Assembly (NCBI GenBank): GCA_030629485.1
Contig: DAOVOW010000031.1
Span: 1 to 11,047, forward strand
Length of the DNA stretch: 11,047 bases
Direction: 5' to 3'
From: a bacterium
GTDB lineage: Bacteria; Zixibacteria; MSB-5A5; GN15; FEB-12
The notes under the pieces were generated by a model. That model saw only the letters and a list, made by a program, of their open reading frames with translations. It made no database searches and had not been told where the DNA came from. Shown here one piece after another: positions 1-6,813 of the stretch. The stretch's first letter is position 1. Every line of letters begins with the position of its first letter. A program made the position numbers and the translations under genes.

Positions 1-99
1 CCAGGCCGTGCCTATTCGATTCTCCCCCACTGCATTTCTGACCCTATATCCCCTAATAAACACCAATGACGTGCAACTGTACTGGTCACGATTTGGTCA
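1..99. repeat. 99-bp direct repeat, copy A
   Basis: This stretch is base-for-base identical to 2341-2439; the copies diverge at the next base (c after copy A, t after copy B). The left limit of copy A cannot be judged because it coincides with the window edge. Near its right end TGGTCAC occurs twice, at 83-89 and 94-100, 11 bp apart. No coding sense was recognised in it. It could be the end of a mobile element, one of a pair of attachment-like sites, or a dispersed repeat at which an assembly contig stopped. Confidence 0.9.
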
Positions 100-146
100 C
101 AGTTAAAGGACCTCGATTCGGCGACCCGCATGAAAGCACATCGATT

Positions 147-308
147 CTACTGTGATTCTTGTCTGCTCAGGTAGACTATGTAATCTGCCAGTTTTTTTAT
201 GTCTTGCTCGGAAAGGTGTTTCCCCACTTTGGCATCAGGCGTGAGAGCCCGGTCCCTATCTATATTTCGATCTGGATTCAAAGAGTCCAGACCCCAATAA
301 TAGGAGCC
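147..308 (-). pseudogene. Fragment resembling a cytochrome c C-terminus
   Basis: Reading the minus strand, an open frame of 53 codons runs from just after a TAA (309-311) to a TAG at 147-149. It has no ATG. Its end reads VGKHLSEQDIKKLADYIVYL, which looks like the last helix of a class I cytochrome c (pattern LSxxDIxxLADYIxxL), preceded by a short PDRNIDRDRALTPDAK segment. No CxxCH haem motif lies within the frame, so at most this is the tail of a cytochrome. It lies 11 bp downstream of the S41 peptidase stop in a different frame, so it is not an extension of that protein. The resemblance is short and judged by eye; it could be a tail of another helical protein or chance. Confidence 0.35.
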
Positions 309-319
309 TTACTATCGAG

Positions 320-1675
320 CTAATCGTTTTCCAATACCGAAGTCAAATGACTGACTGCCCGTTGCAGGATTATGTCATTGTCTGAGAACACATCTTGGGG
401 CGATGGCTCAACAAGAATATCCGGCTGTACGCCTATTCCCACAAAATCACGACCATCCGGATATGTATCGCGTTTTGCGCAAACGCGACCCCATCCTCCT
501 CCAGGAAGATCAAATTGAAGCGGCTGCCCCGTACTACCGTTCGATGGTTCCCCAACGAGCGAGATGTTTCTGAGCTGATCGCACATAACAAGGAAATCCT
601 CTGCGGCTGATGCGGTCCAATGATTCATCAAGATCACTACCGGATAAGTGAGAATAACACTATCCGCGGGCGGCTGTTTATGAAGCGATCCTTCGTACCA
701 GGCCTTACCTTCAAAGTATGCTCTGTTTTCCGAGGTTGATAGTGTATCGTAACGCCCCCAGGCTTTATGAGCCCCACGGTGTTCGCGTGTTTTCCAAGTC
801 GACCCGACAAGAGTGTCAGTTGTAAAATGTGAAAGGATTCGTGTTCCTATTCCGGTATTTCCACCACCGTTCTCTCGAAGGTCTATGATTAATCCACGCG
901 CTGTCTTCAACTCAGGCAGGTAACCTTCAAATTCTTCCACCGCTTTATAGTCTTGAAAACTATTCAAGGCAACATATGCAAGACTGTCATCCAACCAGCG
1001 AAACTCAGTAAGTCCTTCGCTGTACTCAAGAGGAGGGTACCACTCAAGTCCATCCCGGTTTCGAACCAAACTGATCACCTGTGTATCTCGTGCCGGTGTA
1101 AGGTATGTCAATTCTACTTCAGTATCTCGCCATCCGGCCAACATTCGAAATCCGCACCAGTACCACCTGCAATGGTTGGTTGAAGAGGAAAAATACGGAA
1201 AAACTTCTGTGGCCATGTACTCTGTCGTGGGAATCTTATCGACAGCTATAACCTCGGAACCTATTGGAATAATCCCTCTAAGGGATGTGTCAACATTAGT
1301 GATATATATATTCTCTTGCATCTCAAGCAAACCGATCTTGGGTCGATCCAGGGAATCCCAATAATGCTGTGGCATCGTTACACTGGTATGACCATCGTTG
1401 AGAAGAGCGGCGAAGCATTGCAGTGTTCGGTAATAGTCATAGGTGTTTTCTGTCGCCAGCACCTGTGGTATGAACGCTTTGAATGTACTATCCCAATTTA
1501 GATCCGGAACCTGATCAAAGTACACAAAATTATAATTAACCTCTTGCCAGAAAAGCGTCAACCCATAGATCTTTTCAGCATCCGTGAGTTCATCACTCAC
1601 TTTCTGAAACTGTTCTGTATTTCCAGCCGCCAAAGGCAACATAACCAAGCAAGAATACAGGATTATTCGTTTCAT
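320..1675 (-). CDS. Exported S41-family (C-terminal processing/tricorn-like) serine peptidase
   Basis: The 451-residue product starts with a short signal peptide (basic MKR, hydrophobic to about residue 17, no lipobox), so it probably acts in the periplasm or outside the cell. The ATG is well supported by AAAAGGAT about 6 bases upstream. A DGHT motif lies at 94-97. The core includes GLIIDLRENGGG at 261-272, the usual S41 strand-loop, and TASAAED at 354-360, where Ser356 aligns with the nucleophile of Tsp/CtpA. Residue 381, where Tsp/CtpA carry the catalytic Lys, is Ser in GEPSNGSTGQP, so this is not a Ser-Lys enzyme. As in tricorn-like S41 members, His96 may serve instead. The GVQPDI motif at 415-420 is typical of the family's C-terminus. 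No operon partner is seen. Substrate unknown; family assignment is firm. Confidence 0.9.
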   Translation of the reverse strand: MKRIILYSCLVMLPLAAGNTEQFQKVSDELTDAEKIYGLTLFWQEVNYNFVYFDQVPDLNWDSTFKAFIPQVLATENTYDYYRTLQCFAALLNDGHTSVTMPQHYWDSLDRPKIGLLEMQENIYITNVDTSLRGIIPIGSEVIAVDKIPTTEYMATEVFPYFSSSTNHCRWYWCGFRMLAGWRDTEVELTYLTPARDTQVISLVRNRDGLEWYPPLEYSEGLTEFRWLDDSLAYVALNSFQDYKAVEEFEGYLPELKTARGLIIDLRENGGGNTGIGTRILSHFTTDTLVGSTWKTREHRGAHKAWGRYDTLSTSENRAYFEGKAWYEGSLHKQPPADSVILTYPVVILMNHWTASAAEDFLVMCDQLRNISLVGEPSNGSTGQPLQFDLPGGGWGRVCAKRDTYPDGRDFVGIGVQPDILVEPSPQDVFSDNDIILQRAVSHLTSVLEND

Positions 1676-1694
1676 CGGTTATCCTTTTCTTAAG

Positions 1695-1995
1695 ATGATT
1701 GCTATCTGTAATCATTGAGTTCCTATCCAAATGTCACCCAATCATTGTTACGACCAGTTCTTGTTTGGGGACTCTTTATGAAATCTACCGCCTTTTTTTG
1801 TTTACACAACACTTTAATCCCTGCCTTTGCAGTTGACTATCAGCTCGTCATAATCCTGAATTCAAGACCTTAAGTACTTGAGATCGAACTCCCATCAGTA
1901 ACTTGATAGAAACATCAATACAACGATAGGTTTCAATGTGTTATGTACTATATGATTAGATTGAATCATACTCAGGCAACCTCAGTCAAATGATT
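1695..1995. promoter_or_regulatory. Cluster of AATCAT/ATGATT motifs, possible operator region
   Basis: The intergenic stretch upstream of the S41 gene holds six copies of AATCAT or its complement: 1695-1700, 1710-1715, 1740-1745, 1952-1957, 1964-1969 and 1990-1995. Two pairs are inverted: ATGATT-9 bp-AATCAT (1695-1715) and TATGATT-6 bp-AATCATA (1951-1970, 7-bp arms). AATCATTG also recurs at 1710 and 1740, 30 bp apart. The first group lies 20-70 bp upstream of the S41 start, where a regulator could bind. The region is AT-rich, which raises chance matches, and no convincing -35/-10 pair was found. The rest of 1676-1959 shows nothing recognisable. Confidence 0.25.
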
Positions 1996-2130
1996 TCGAA
2001 GATCATCAATGAAGGCCCACCATTTGTCTCGCCCGACGGGAAGTTCCTTTTCTTTACCGGTGGAGGTCGAGGGAAGAGAGATATTTGCTGGGTTTCTGCG
2101 GCATTCATAGAAGAGTTGAGACCGAAAGAG
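1960..2130 (+). pseudogene. C-terminal remnant of a PD40/TolB-like beta-propeller protein
   Basis: Translation in the frame of the ATG at 1990 gives NEGPPFVSPDGKFLFFTGG followed by RDICWVSAAFIEELRP. This is the typical last blade of PD40 (WD40-like, TolB-type) proteins, whose usual ending is close to DIYWVSAKIIEELRPK. Recognisable sequence may begin near 1972, but a TAG at 1957-1959 closes the frame, so nearly the whole propeller is missing. After about 2130 the frame continues only as non-homologous sequence into the repeat, stopping at 2407-2409. It is best read as a decayed tail, not a 139-residue gene. Such proteins are commonly periplasmic or outer-membrane associated; no function can be left in this piece. 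Confidence 0.6.
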
Positions 2131-2340
2131 CAGTGGGTGGATGATAAGAACAGCATCTGGTGCTCGATTCAGTCAGCTGGTCTTCTTGCTCTCCAGGGAG
2201 AGGAATTGCATAGCCAAAGGTGGTTTTCTCGACTGGGTGACAGTGAACCATGTTACCTGAAAATGGGCCTAAAAGAACGGTCACAATATAGCTGCAATAG
2301 GGTGAAAGTCCTTGTGTCACAACGCGAATATGGGCATCAA
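2131..2340. other. Unassigned sequence left of repeat copy B
   Basis: No gene was recognised here on either strand. The open frames are short, lack ribosome binding sites and resemble no family I know. The stretch may belong to the same repeated unit as 2341-2439, because the repeat could continue leftward from copy A beyond the window edge. Confidence 0.3.
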
Positions 2341-2439
2341 CCAGGCCGTGCCTATTCGATTCTCCCCCACTGCATTTCTGACCCTATATCCCCTAATAAA
2401 CACCAATGACGTGCAACTGTACTGGTCACGATTTGGTCA
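2341..2439. repeat. 99-bp direct repeat, copy B
   Basis: Identical to 1-99, with no mismatch seen. The two copies bracket the S41 gene, the cytochrome-like fragment and the PD40 remnant. The right boundary is exact at 2439/2440. On the left it is unknown, because copy A starts at the window edge. The TGGTCA pair is at 2423-2428 and 2434-2439. Confidence 0.9.
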
Positions 2440-2470
2440 TACAAAATGCCTCTACGTACTCGGTTAGATG

Positions 2471-2490
2471 GGCTGGAAACTCCCCCAGCC
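2471..2490 (-). terminator. Possible terminator hairpin of the lost efflux gene
   Basis: GGCTGG (2471-2476) pairs perfectly with CCAGCC (2485-2490) across an 8-base loop. It lies 11 bp downstream of the stop codon of the RND remnant on the minus strand, where a terminator would be expected. No T-run follows, so an intrinsic terminator is only a weak call. Confidence 0.3.
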
Positions 2491-2501
2491 TCTGCTTCCA
2501 A

Positions 2502-2625
2502 TCAGTCCACCTGAAGCGCTGGTTTTGGCGCGAACCACTCATAGAGCGCCGGAATCAAAACCGGGGTGAGGAAGGTGGATGATAGCAATCCGAACACAAC
2601 GGCCACTGCCAGAGGTCGCTGGACG
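2502..2625 (-). pseudogene. C-terminal remnant of a CzcA/CusA-type RND efflux pump
   Basis: The minus strand reads SVQRPLAVAVVFGLLSST, then FLTPVLIPALYEWFAPKP and a TGA at 2502-2504. This is the last transmembrane helix and cytoplasmic tail of an RND pump. VQRPLA followed by a GLLSST...VLPALY-like helix is characteristic of the heavy-metal (HME) branch. An intact pump is about 1000-1050 residues; only about 40 remain. The homology stops at 2622-2630, where sequence in the opposite orientation becomes IS3 transposase, so the gene was cut at that junction. It is non-functional. The family call is strong despite the short length; HME versus HAE is less certain. Confidence 0.75.
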
Positions 2626-2969
2626 CTTTGAACCAGGCGATCGGTCGGCGATGTCCGAAGCCGGATCTGCTTCATCATTCGGATCGTGGGAGTCAGTACG
2701 CGGCGAATGACTATCAGAAGCTATTGAAAGACCATCGCATGACCTGCAGTATGAGCCGCAAGGGCGATTGTTGGGACAACACCCCGATGGAGTCATTCTT
2801 TGGGACCTTGAAGACGGAGCTGATTTACGATGAACGGTTCGCCACTTGAGAAGATGCAAAGACCAAAATCATTGAGTATATTGAGGTGTTTTACAACCGG
2901 GAACGCCGTCATTCGAGCCTGGGCTACCAAAGCCAGCTTGACTTCGAACGGACGGCTACCCTAACTTAA
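2619..2969 (+). pseudogene. IS3-family OrfB transposase, truncated and interrupted
   Basis: The frame reads LDALNQAIGRRCPKPDLL, then HHSDRGSQYA, DCWDNTPMESFFGTLKTEL and, after an in-frame TGA at 2847-2849, EYIEVFYNRERRHSSLGY, ending at TAA 2967-2969. The second D (codon 2682) and the E (codon 2790) of the DDE triad are present with 35 residues between them, exactly the D-35-E spacing of IS3 rve-type transposases. The first D and the DNA-binding N-terminus are lost. The TGA stands where relatives usually have a charged or polar residue (R/T-x-EEA-like), so a CGA-to-TGA change is likely. The gene is inactive both by truncation and by the stop. Confidence 0.9.
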
Positions 2970-2974
2970 CTGGG

Positions 2975-2999
2975 TGTCCACTTTTTCGGGGGAAGATCA
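2975..2999 (+). repeat. Right terminal inverted repeat of the IS3-family remnant
   Basis: The 25 bases end in CTTTTTCGGGGGAAGATCA, the form of right terminal repeat seen in many IS3-group elements (the complement begins TGATCTTCCCCC). It starts 5 bp after the transposase stop. No partner left repeat occurs in the window. Base 3000 is the first base of the flanking phosphoesterase frame. Confidence 0.7.
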
Positions 3000-3602
3000 C
3001 CTCGCGTCTGCGAGAACGACATCCGTGACCGAGAGAGCGATAAATTGTGGGAGTACGTTCACAACTCCAAAGCAATACTGGGCAAGTACAGCATCATTGG
3101 GTACGCTTTTGTGCCGCCGTCGCCGTTTCAACTCAAGGACTGGGAGCGGTACGATGTCTCTCGATTCACGGACCCCGGTTGTGTCTCGCCGGAAAAGGGT
3201 TTCCGCACCGTAGAACCGGCGAGACGTCGTACTTGATATCGGACTATCGCTCAAGACTTGGAGGCTCTGGCCGCTGACGAAGAGATGACGACGACCATAA
3301 TGCTATTTCACACCCCCCCATACCAGACAAAACTGGACCGGGCAGCCCTTGATGGAAAGATGGTAGACCATGTACCCCTGGATCTGCACATCGGCTCAAT
3401 AGCCGTCAGACGGCTTATAGAAGATAGACAGCCGTTGTTGACATTGCATGGACACGTTCATGAATCAGCAAGGATCACCGGATCATGGCGCGATCAAATC
3501 GGTCGAACACACATGTTCACAGCCGCTCACGATGGTCCTGAATTAGCGGTGATTCGGTTTGATCCCGAGGATCTAAAGAGAGCGTCCCGAACTCTGATTT
3601 GA
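3000..3602 (+). pseudogene. Calcineurin-like metallophosphoesterase, 5'-truncated with internal stop
   Basis: One frame (codons at positions divisible by 3) carries phosphoesterase-like sequence from the IS boundary to TGA at 3600-3602. The first part gives GKYSIIGYAFVPPSPF, LKDWERYDVSRFTDPGCVSP and EKGFRTVEP. A TGA at 3234-3236 interrupts it, and it resumes as YRTIAQDLEALAADEEM, LFHTPPYQTKLDRAALDG and TLHGHVHES. HTPPY and the GHVH pair are metal-ligand motifs of the second half of the fold. The N-terminal ligands (DxH, GDxxD, GNHE type) are gone, removed at the IS end. Because both halves share a frame, a nonsense change explains the break better than a frameshift. An ATG at 3288 could restart only a piece without the first metal site. 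It converges on the operon's last gene, one base away. Confidence 0.85.
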
Positions 3603-3603
3603 G

Positions 3604-6600
3604 TTAGTCTTCGTTCGATTCCCCGAGTGTCAGCGGTCGTGCGGCGTCGGTGATGGCTCCGATTTTCGCAGCCCAGCTTGTGTTGTTGGCGATATCTTCG
3701 TCGGTAACGATATGGACATCCAGGAGCCCGCCGGTGCGATAACCAGTCTGCGAGTAGTTTGTTTCAGCCAGACAGAGACTCCATCCCTCAAGCCAGTTGC
3801 GAAGGAGGTCGAGCTGTTCATCCGATCCTCTGAAGTGAACAAGAATGTCTATATCTGAGGAGGGTCCGGCCGTGGCGCTCTTGGTGCTGCCGAGGACATA
3901 GAGATTAACGACTCCGAATCTATGCGGGTCTATCTGACGCGCGATGCACTCCACCATATACAACCGCCATCGCCAGAAATGCTCCTGGAGAACCGGTTTA
4001 GACTCAACCTGAGCCGGAGTTGAAACCGATTCCTGGCTCGGGTAGGCAAGAAACCCGATGGCTTCTTCGAGATCGGCGTTCATATGAATACACAGCACCC
4101 GTCCGGATGCGCTTTTGGGTACTTCTATCAGACGAATCGTGTCTTTCAGTTCAGCGAAATCGGGGGCGAGTTCAGGCAAGAGGTTTTCTGAACCGGCCAG
4201 AAAGCGGTCATTAAACACTATGTCCTTTTCATCGGGATACAATGGCAGATAACGGATGTCCGCTTCAACCAGATCCTGGAAAAAGTGAGTCCCGAAAGAC
4301 AGATCAGGTACGTAGTTACCTTTCTTGCGCGCAATTTCGATCAAAGCGGCGGTATTGTTGATGTCCGAGTAAGTAACGCTGACACCCAGCTTGATGTCAC
4401 CGCGACTACCCCACCGACCCGGTCCCATCAGTATGAATTTCCGTTTCGGCAGCACTTTGTTGAGGAAGCTGACGGCTCGACCGACAGCGAGGATAGACGC
4501 CCGGTCAGGTAGATCACTGTACTTTTGAGGGTCCACGTACACAATGTGAGTGATGTTTTGAATGCTGCCGTTTGAGATGTACTTGTTGGCGGTGAATACA
4601 ACCTGCTCTCTTGGAGTGCCTTTGGGTATGGGCGCTGGAGTGCTTGTTTTGGAATAGCTCTGTGCCCGACATTGCAGCAGGTAGAAATCACGGCCATCAT
4701 GGGCAAACTCAATATCAACCGGCATGCCCATCGTACTCTCGAGTGTATCAAGAATCGCCTTGATCTGGCTGACAAAGGGCGTTCGCGAGATCAATCCCTC
4801 AAACGTAACGACAAGTTCGTCATTCTGATCCGTCACACCTGTGAGCGCTGATACGGAGCGAATGCGATCTTCCTTGAAAAGCGATACTATATACTCGATT
4901 GTAGGAAGCTGGTCACCGACCTCGCGGACAAACTCTCGAAGCGGGATTGTATCAAAAGAGTTGGTTTCCAGATTAATGACGTCCAGGTTGGCCGGCGAAT
5001 AGCGTACGACTTCGTCAGGAGTGGAACTGGCGCGCAGACCCGGTTGTCCGGGCGCGATCAGGACCGGGTAATCATCACTCAATCGATCTACGGCACGCGT
5101 TCCCAATCCCGGTACCAAGCGGATCAGCCCGTCTTCTCTTTTGATCCGAGGGGACCAGCGAAACTCGTTGCGACTAAAGGCTACGCCGGCGAATGATGGC
5201 AGGTAGTACTTGCCGACTCTGGTGCCGACCACCTCTTGAATGAGAATGCCCATCTCCTCTCCGAAATCGAGCAATCCTCGTTCGGTCCGGTATTCTATCG
5301 GGTCAGGACCGAAGGTGGAAGCGTATACCTCAGCGATGGCATCCATCAGGGCTTCGAGACGCTGCTGCTTCGTTCCCTGATTAGCGAGGAACAGACTCTT
5401 GTACTTCCCGGAAAACGCAGCGCCGACCCGGTCCTCGAGCAGGCTGGAACTTCGGACTATCAGCGGCTGCTCACCGAAGTCATCCATGGCCACGGAAAGG
5501 CTCTTCGCGATTTCAGCGGGGAAACGGCCATTCTTGAACGTCTGTACTATATGCGGATACTCGAACCGCACCTGGCTAATCGGCTTGTATTTTTGCTCAA
5601 CAACTTCATCGAAGTTGTTGAAGTGCATGAACTGGAGGAGCACGTCCGAAGTGACATAATACGTTTTCGGAATCTTGACCTCCGTCAGCAGTTCGTTGTC
5701 GGCTGCTTTGTGCTTCAGGATTTGAGAGGCCAGGTACATGCCCGCGCTTTTGCCGCCGAGTTTTCCGTGACTCTCAGATGAGTATACAACATTGCCGATA
5801 AGCTCGAAGAAATCATGCACTTCGATGAACTGCTTGGCTACGTTGATATACGGTAGCTGGTCTGAAAGAAACCGCCTGATCAGGGAGACTTCGATACCAC
5901 GTTTATTTGGCGATTCGATTTCAGGTTCGTTTTCTGCAAGGTAGTGATACCGGCGAATGGCGTCGGCCACTTCGGAGAGCGAAAGATTGCGGTTGACGAC
6001 CTGGACCAGAAAGGCGAGCTTGTCCTCCTGAATCCATTTCTGAATAAGACGCAGGATATCCCTATCGGCAAGGTTTTCAAATGCAATCCTGAAAACCGAC
6101 TTACATAGTTCCGAGGAATACCCAATCGAGCGCCGCTGGTGAGGCTGATTCATGTCTTCCATCATATCGACATCGGTTTCATGAGGATCCGGGGTGAATG
6201 TCTTCATGAGTTGGTCAGCTTCCTCAATACCGCTCCAGCAGAGATGATTGAGCATTTTTCGAGAGACGCTTAGATACAGCTTACGGTCTGTCTGTTTCAG
6301 CATTTGCACGACCACCTGCCACTCACCCTTATGCTCGGACTCACTGGCCTTTGCCCCGTCCTCGGTCTGGTCCAATATGGCACGTAATCTATGGTGCATG
6401 ATACGATGGCCGATTCGATCGGCGATCGTCTGAATCAACTTGGATTCCTCCCTAAGGAATGGACCTTCGTCCCGCTCCGGCATCTCCCGGGTATAGTAAA
6501 CGCAGATGTCGCCAACCTTTACATCTCCTGAGAGGATATCGGCTCTTTGTACCCAATCAGATTCTGAGAAACTCGGGGAAGAGAAACTATTATCGTCGAT

Positions 6601-6813
6601 CCTTATTCTGGCAACGCATACCTCAGGGTACTGCCAGCCCGCCGGTATAGCCTTTATGATTTCGGAGCAGATATCAGCGATGGTGGCTCTGGGATCACCG
6701 AGCGCCTCCTCTACCCGGTAAAGGCAGTTTAACTCCCTAGCCCTTTCCTGCAACTGTTGCAGCAGGTTTTTGACATCCTGATAACCGCCCTGATTTCTCT
6801 CGGATGGATTCAT
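3604..6813 (-). CDS. GAF-like sensor / PPDK-N ATP-grasp / nucleotidyltransferase fusion protein
   Basis: A 1069-residue multidomain protein. Residues ~10-150 form a coiled coil plus GAF-like domain (ELNCLYRVEE, WQYPEVCVARI, DEGPFLREESKLI) of a kind seen in histidine kinases. Residues ~160-340 are helical. Residues ~350-720 are a PPDK/PEP-synthase N-terminal ATP-grasp domain: GGKSAG 353-358 (Lys355), LIVRSSSLLED 451-461 (Arg454), ASTF, LIQEVVG, DIEF with Glu702, LLQCR 712-716. Residues ~740-900 contain GPGRWGS 797-803 and GTHFF 841-845. The C-terminus is a pol-beta-type nucleotidyltransferase: GS at 975-976, SDIDILV with Asp987/Asp989, and Asp1032 as third acid. No TCHA-type phospho-His motif or PEP-binding barrel is present, so it cannot be a complete PEP synthase. 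The ATG overlaps the upstream stop (ATGA), with GGGAG about 10 bases before it, implying coupled translation. Reaction unknown. Confidence 0.85.
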   Translation of the reverse strand: MNPSERNQGGYQDVKNLLQQLQERARELNCLYRVEEALGDPRATIADICSEIIKAIPAGWQYPEVCVARIRIDDNSFSSPSFSESDWVQRADILSGDVKVGDICVYYTREMPERDEGPFLREESKLIQTIADRIGHRIMHHRLRAILDQTEDGAKASESEHKGEWQVVVQMLKQTDRKLYLSVSRKMLNHLCWSGIEEADQLMKTFTPDPHETDVDMMEDMNQPHQRRSIGYSSELCKSVFRIAFENLADRDILRLIQKWIQEDKLAFLVQVVNRNLSLSEVADAIRRYHYLAENEPEIESPNKRGIEVSLIRRFLSDQLPYINVAKQFIEVHDFFELIGNVVYSSESHGKLGGKSAGMYLASQILKHKAADNELLTEVKIPKTYYVTSDVLLQFMHFNNFDEVVEQKYKPISQVRFEYPHIVQTFKNGRFPAEIAKSLSVAMDDFGEQPLIVRSSSLLEDRVGAAFSGKYKSLFLANQGTKQQRLEALMDAIAEVYASTFGPDPIEYRTERGLLDFGEEMGILIQEVVGTRVGKYYLPSFAGVAFSRNEFRWSPRIKREDGLIRLVPGLGTRAVDRLSDDYPVLIAPGQPGLRASSTPDEVVRYSPANLDVINLETNSFDTIPLREFVREVGDQLPTIEYIVSLFKEDRIRSVSALTGVTDQNDELVVTFEGLISRTPFVSQIKAILDTLESTMGMPVDIEFAHDGRDFYLLQCRAQSYSKTSTPAPIPKGTPREQVVFTANKYISNGSIQNITHIVYVDPQKYSDLPDRASILAVGRAVSFLNKVLPKRKFILMGPGRWGSRGDIKLGVSVTYSDINNTAALIEIARKKGNYVPDLSFGTHFFQDLVEADIRYLPLYPDEKDIVFNDRFLAGSENLLPELAPDFAELKDTIRLIEVPKSASGRVLCIHMNADLEEAIGFLAYPSQESVSTPAQVESKPVLQEHFWRWRLYMVECIARQIDPHRFGVVNLYVLGSTKSATAGPSSDIDILVHFRGSDEQLDLLRNWLEGWSLCLAETNYSQTGYRTGGLLDVHIVTDEDIANNTSWAAKIGAITDAARPLTLGESNED

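Larger units (their letters stand above)
2619..2999 (+). mobile_element. 3' remnant of an IS3-family insertion sequence
   Basis: This is the right-hand third of an IS3-type element: the C-terminal part of the OrfB transposase followed by an intact-looking right terminal repeat ending at 2999. The left end, orfA and most of orfB are absent. The remnant abuts an RND pump fragment on the left and a truncated phosphoesterase on the right. It cannot move by itself. Confidence 0.85.

Noticed and set aside
1990..2409. 139-codon frame taken as a complete gene
   Set aside because: Only the first ~47 codons resemble a protein family (PD40). The rest crosses unassigned sequence and the direct repeat, so it is a fragment plus read-through.
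2280..2439. Group II intron or tRNA-like end in the repeat, suggested by GGGTGAAAGTCC and TTCGATTC
   Set aside because: No domain V hairpin, no reverse transcriptase and no complementary T-arm stem could be found around these short matches.
2847..3236. Two in-frame TGA codons (2847 and 3234), suggesting TGA might be recoded as an amino acid
   Set aside because: TGA is the terminal stop of the 584-aa protein, the RND remnant and the phosphoesterase, and both interrupted genes are already truncated. Ordinary nonsense decay explains them, and the sites do not look like selenocysteine positions.
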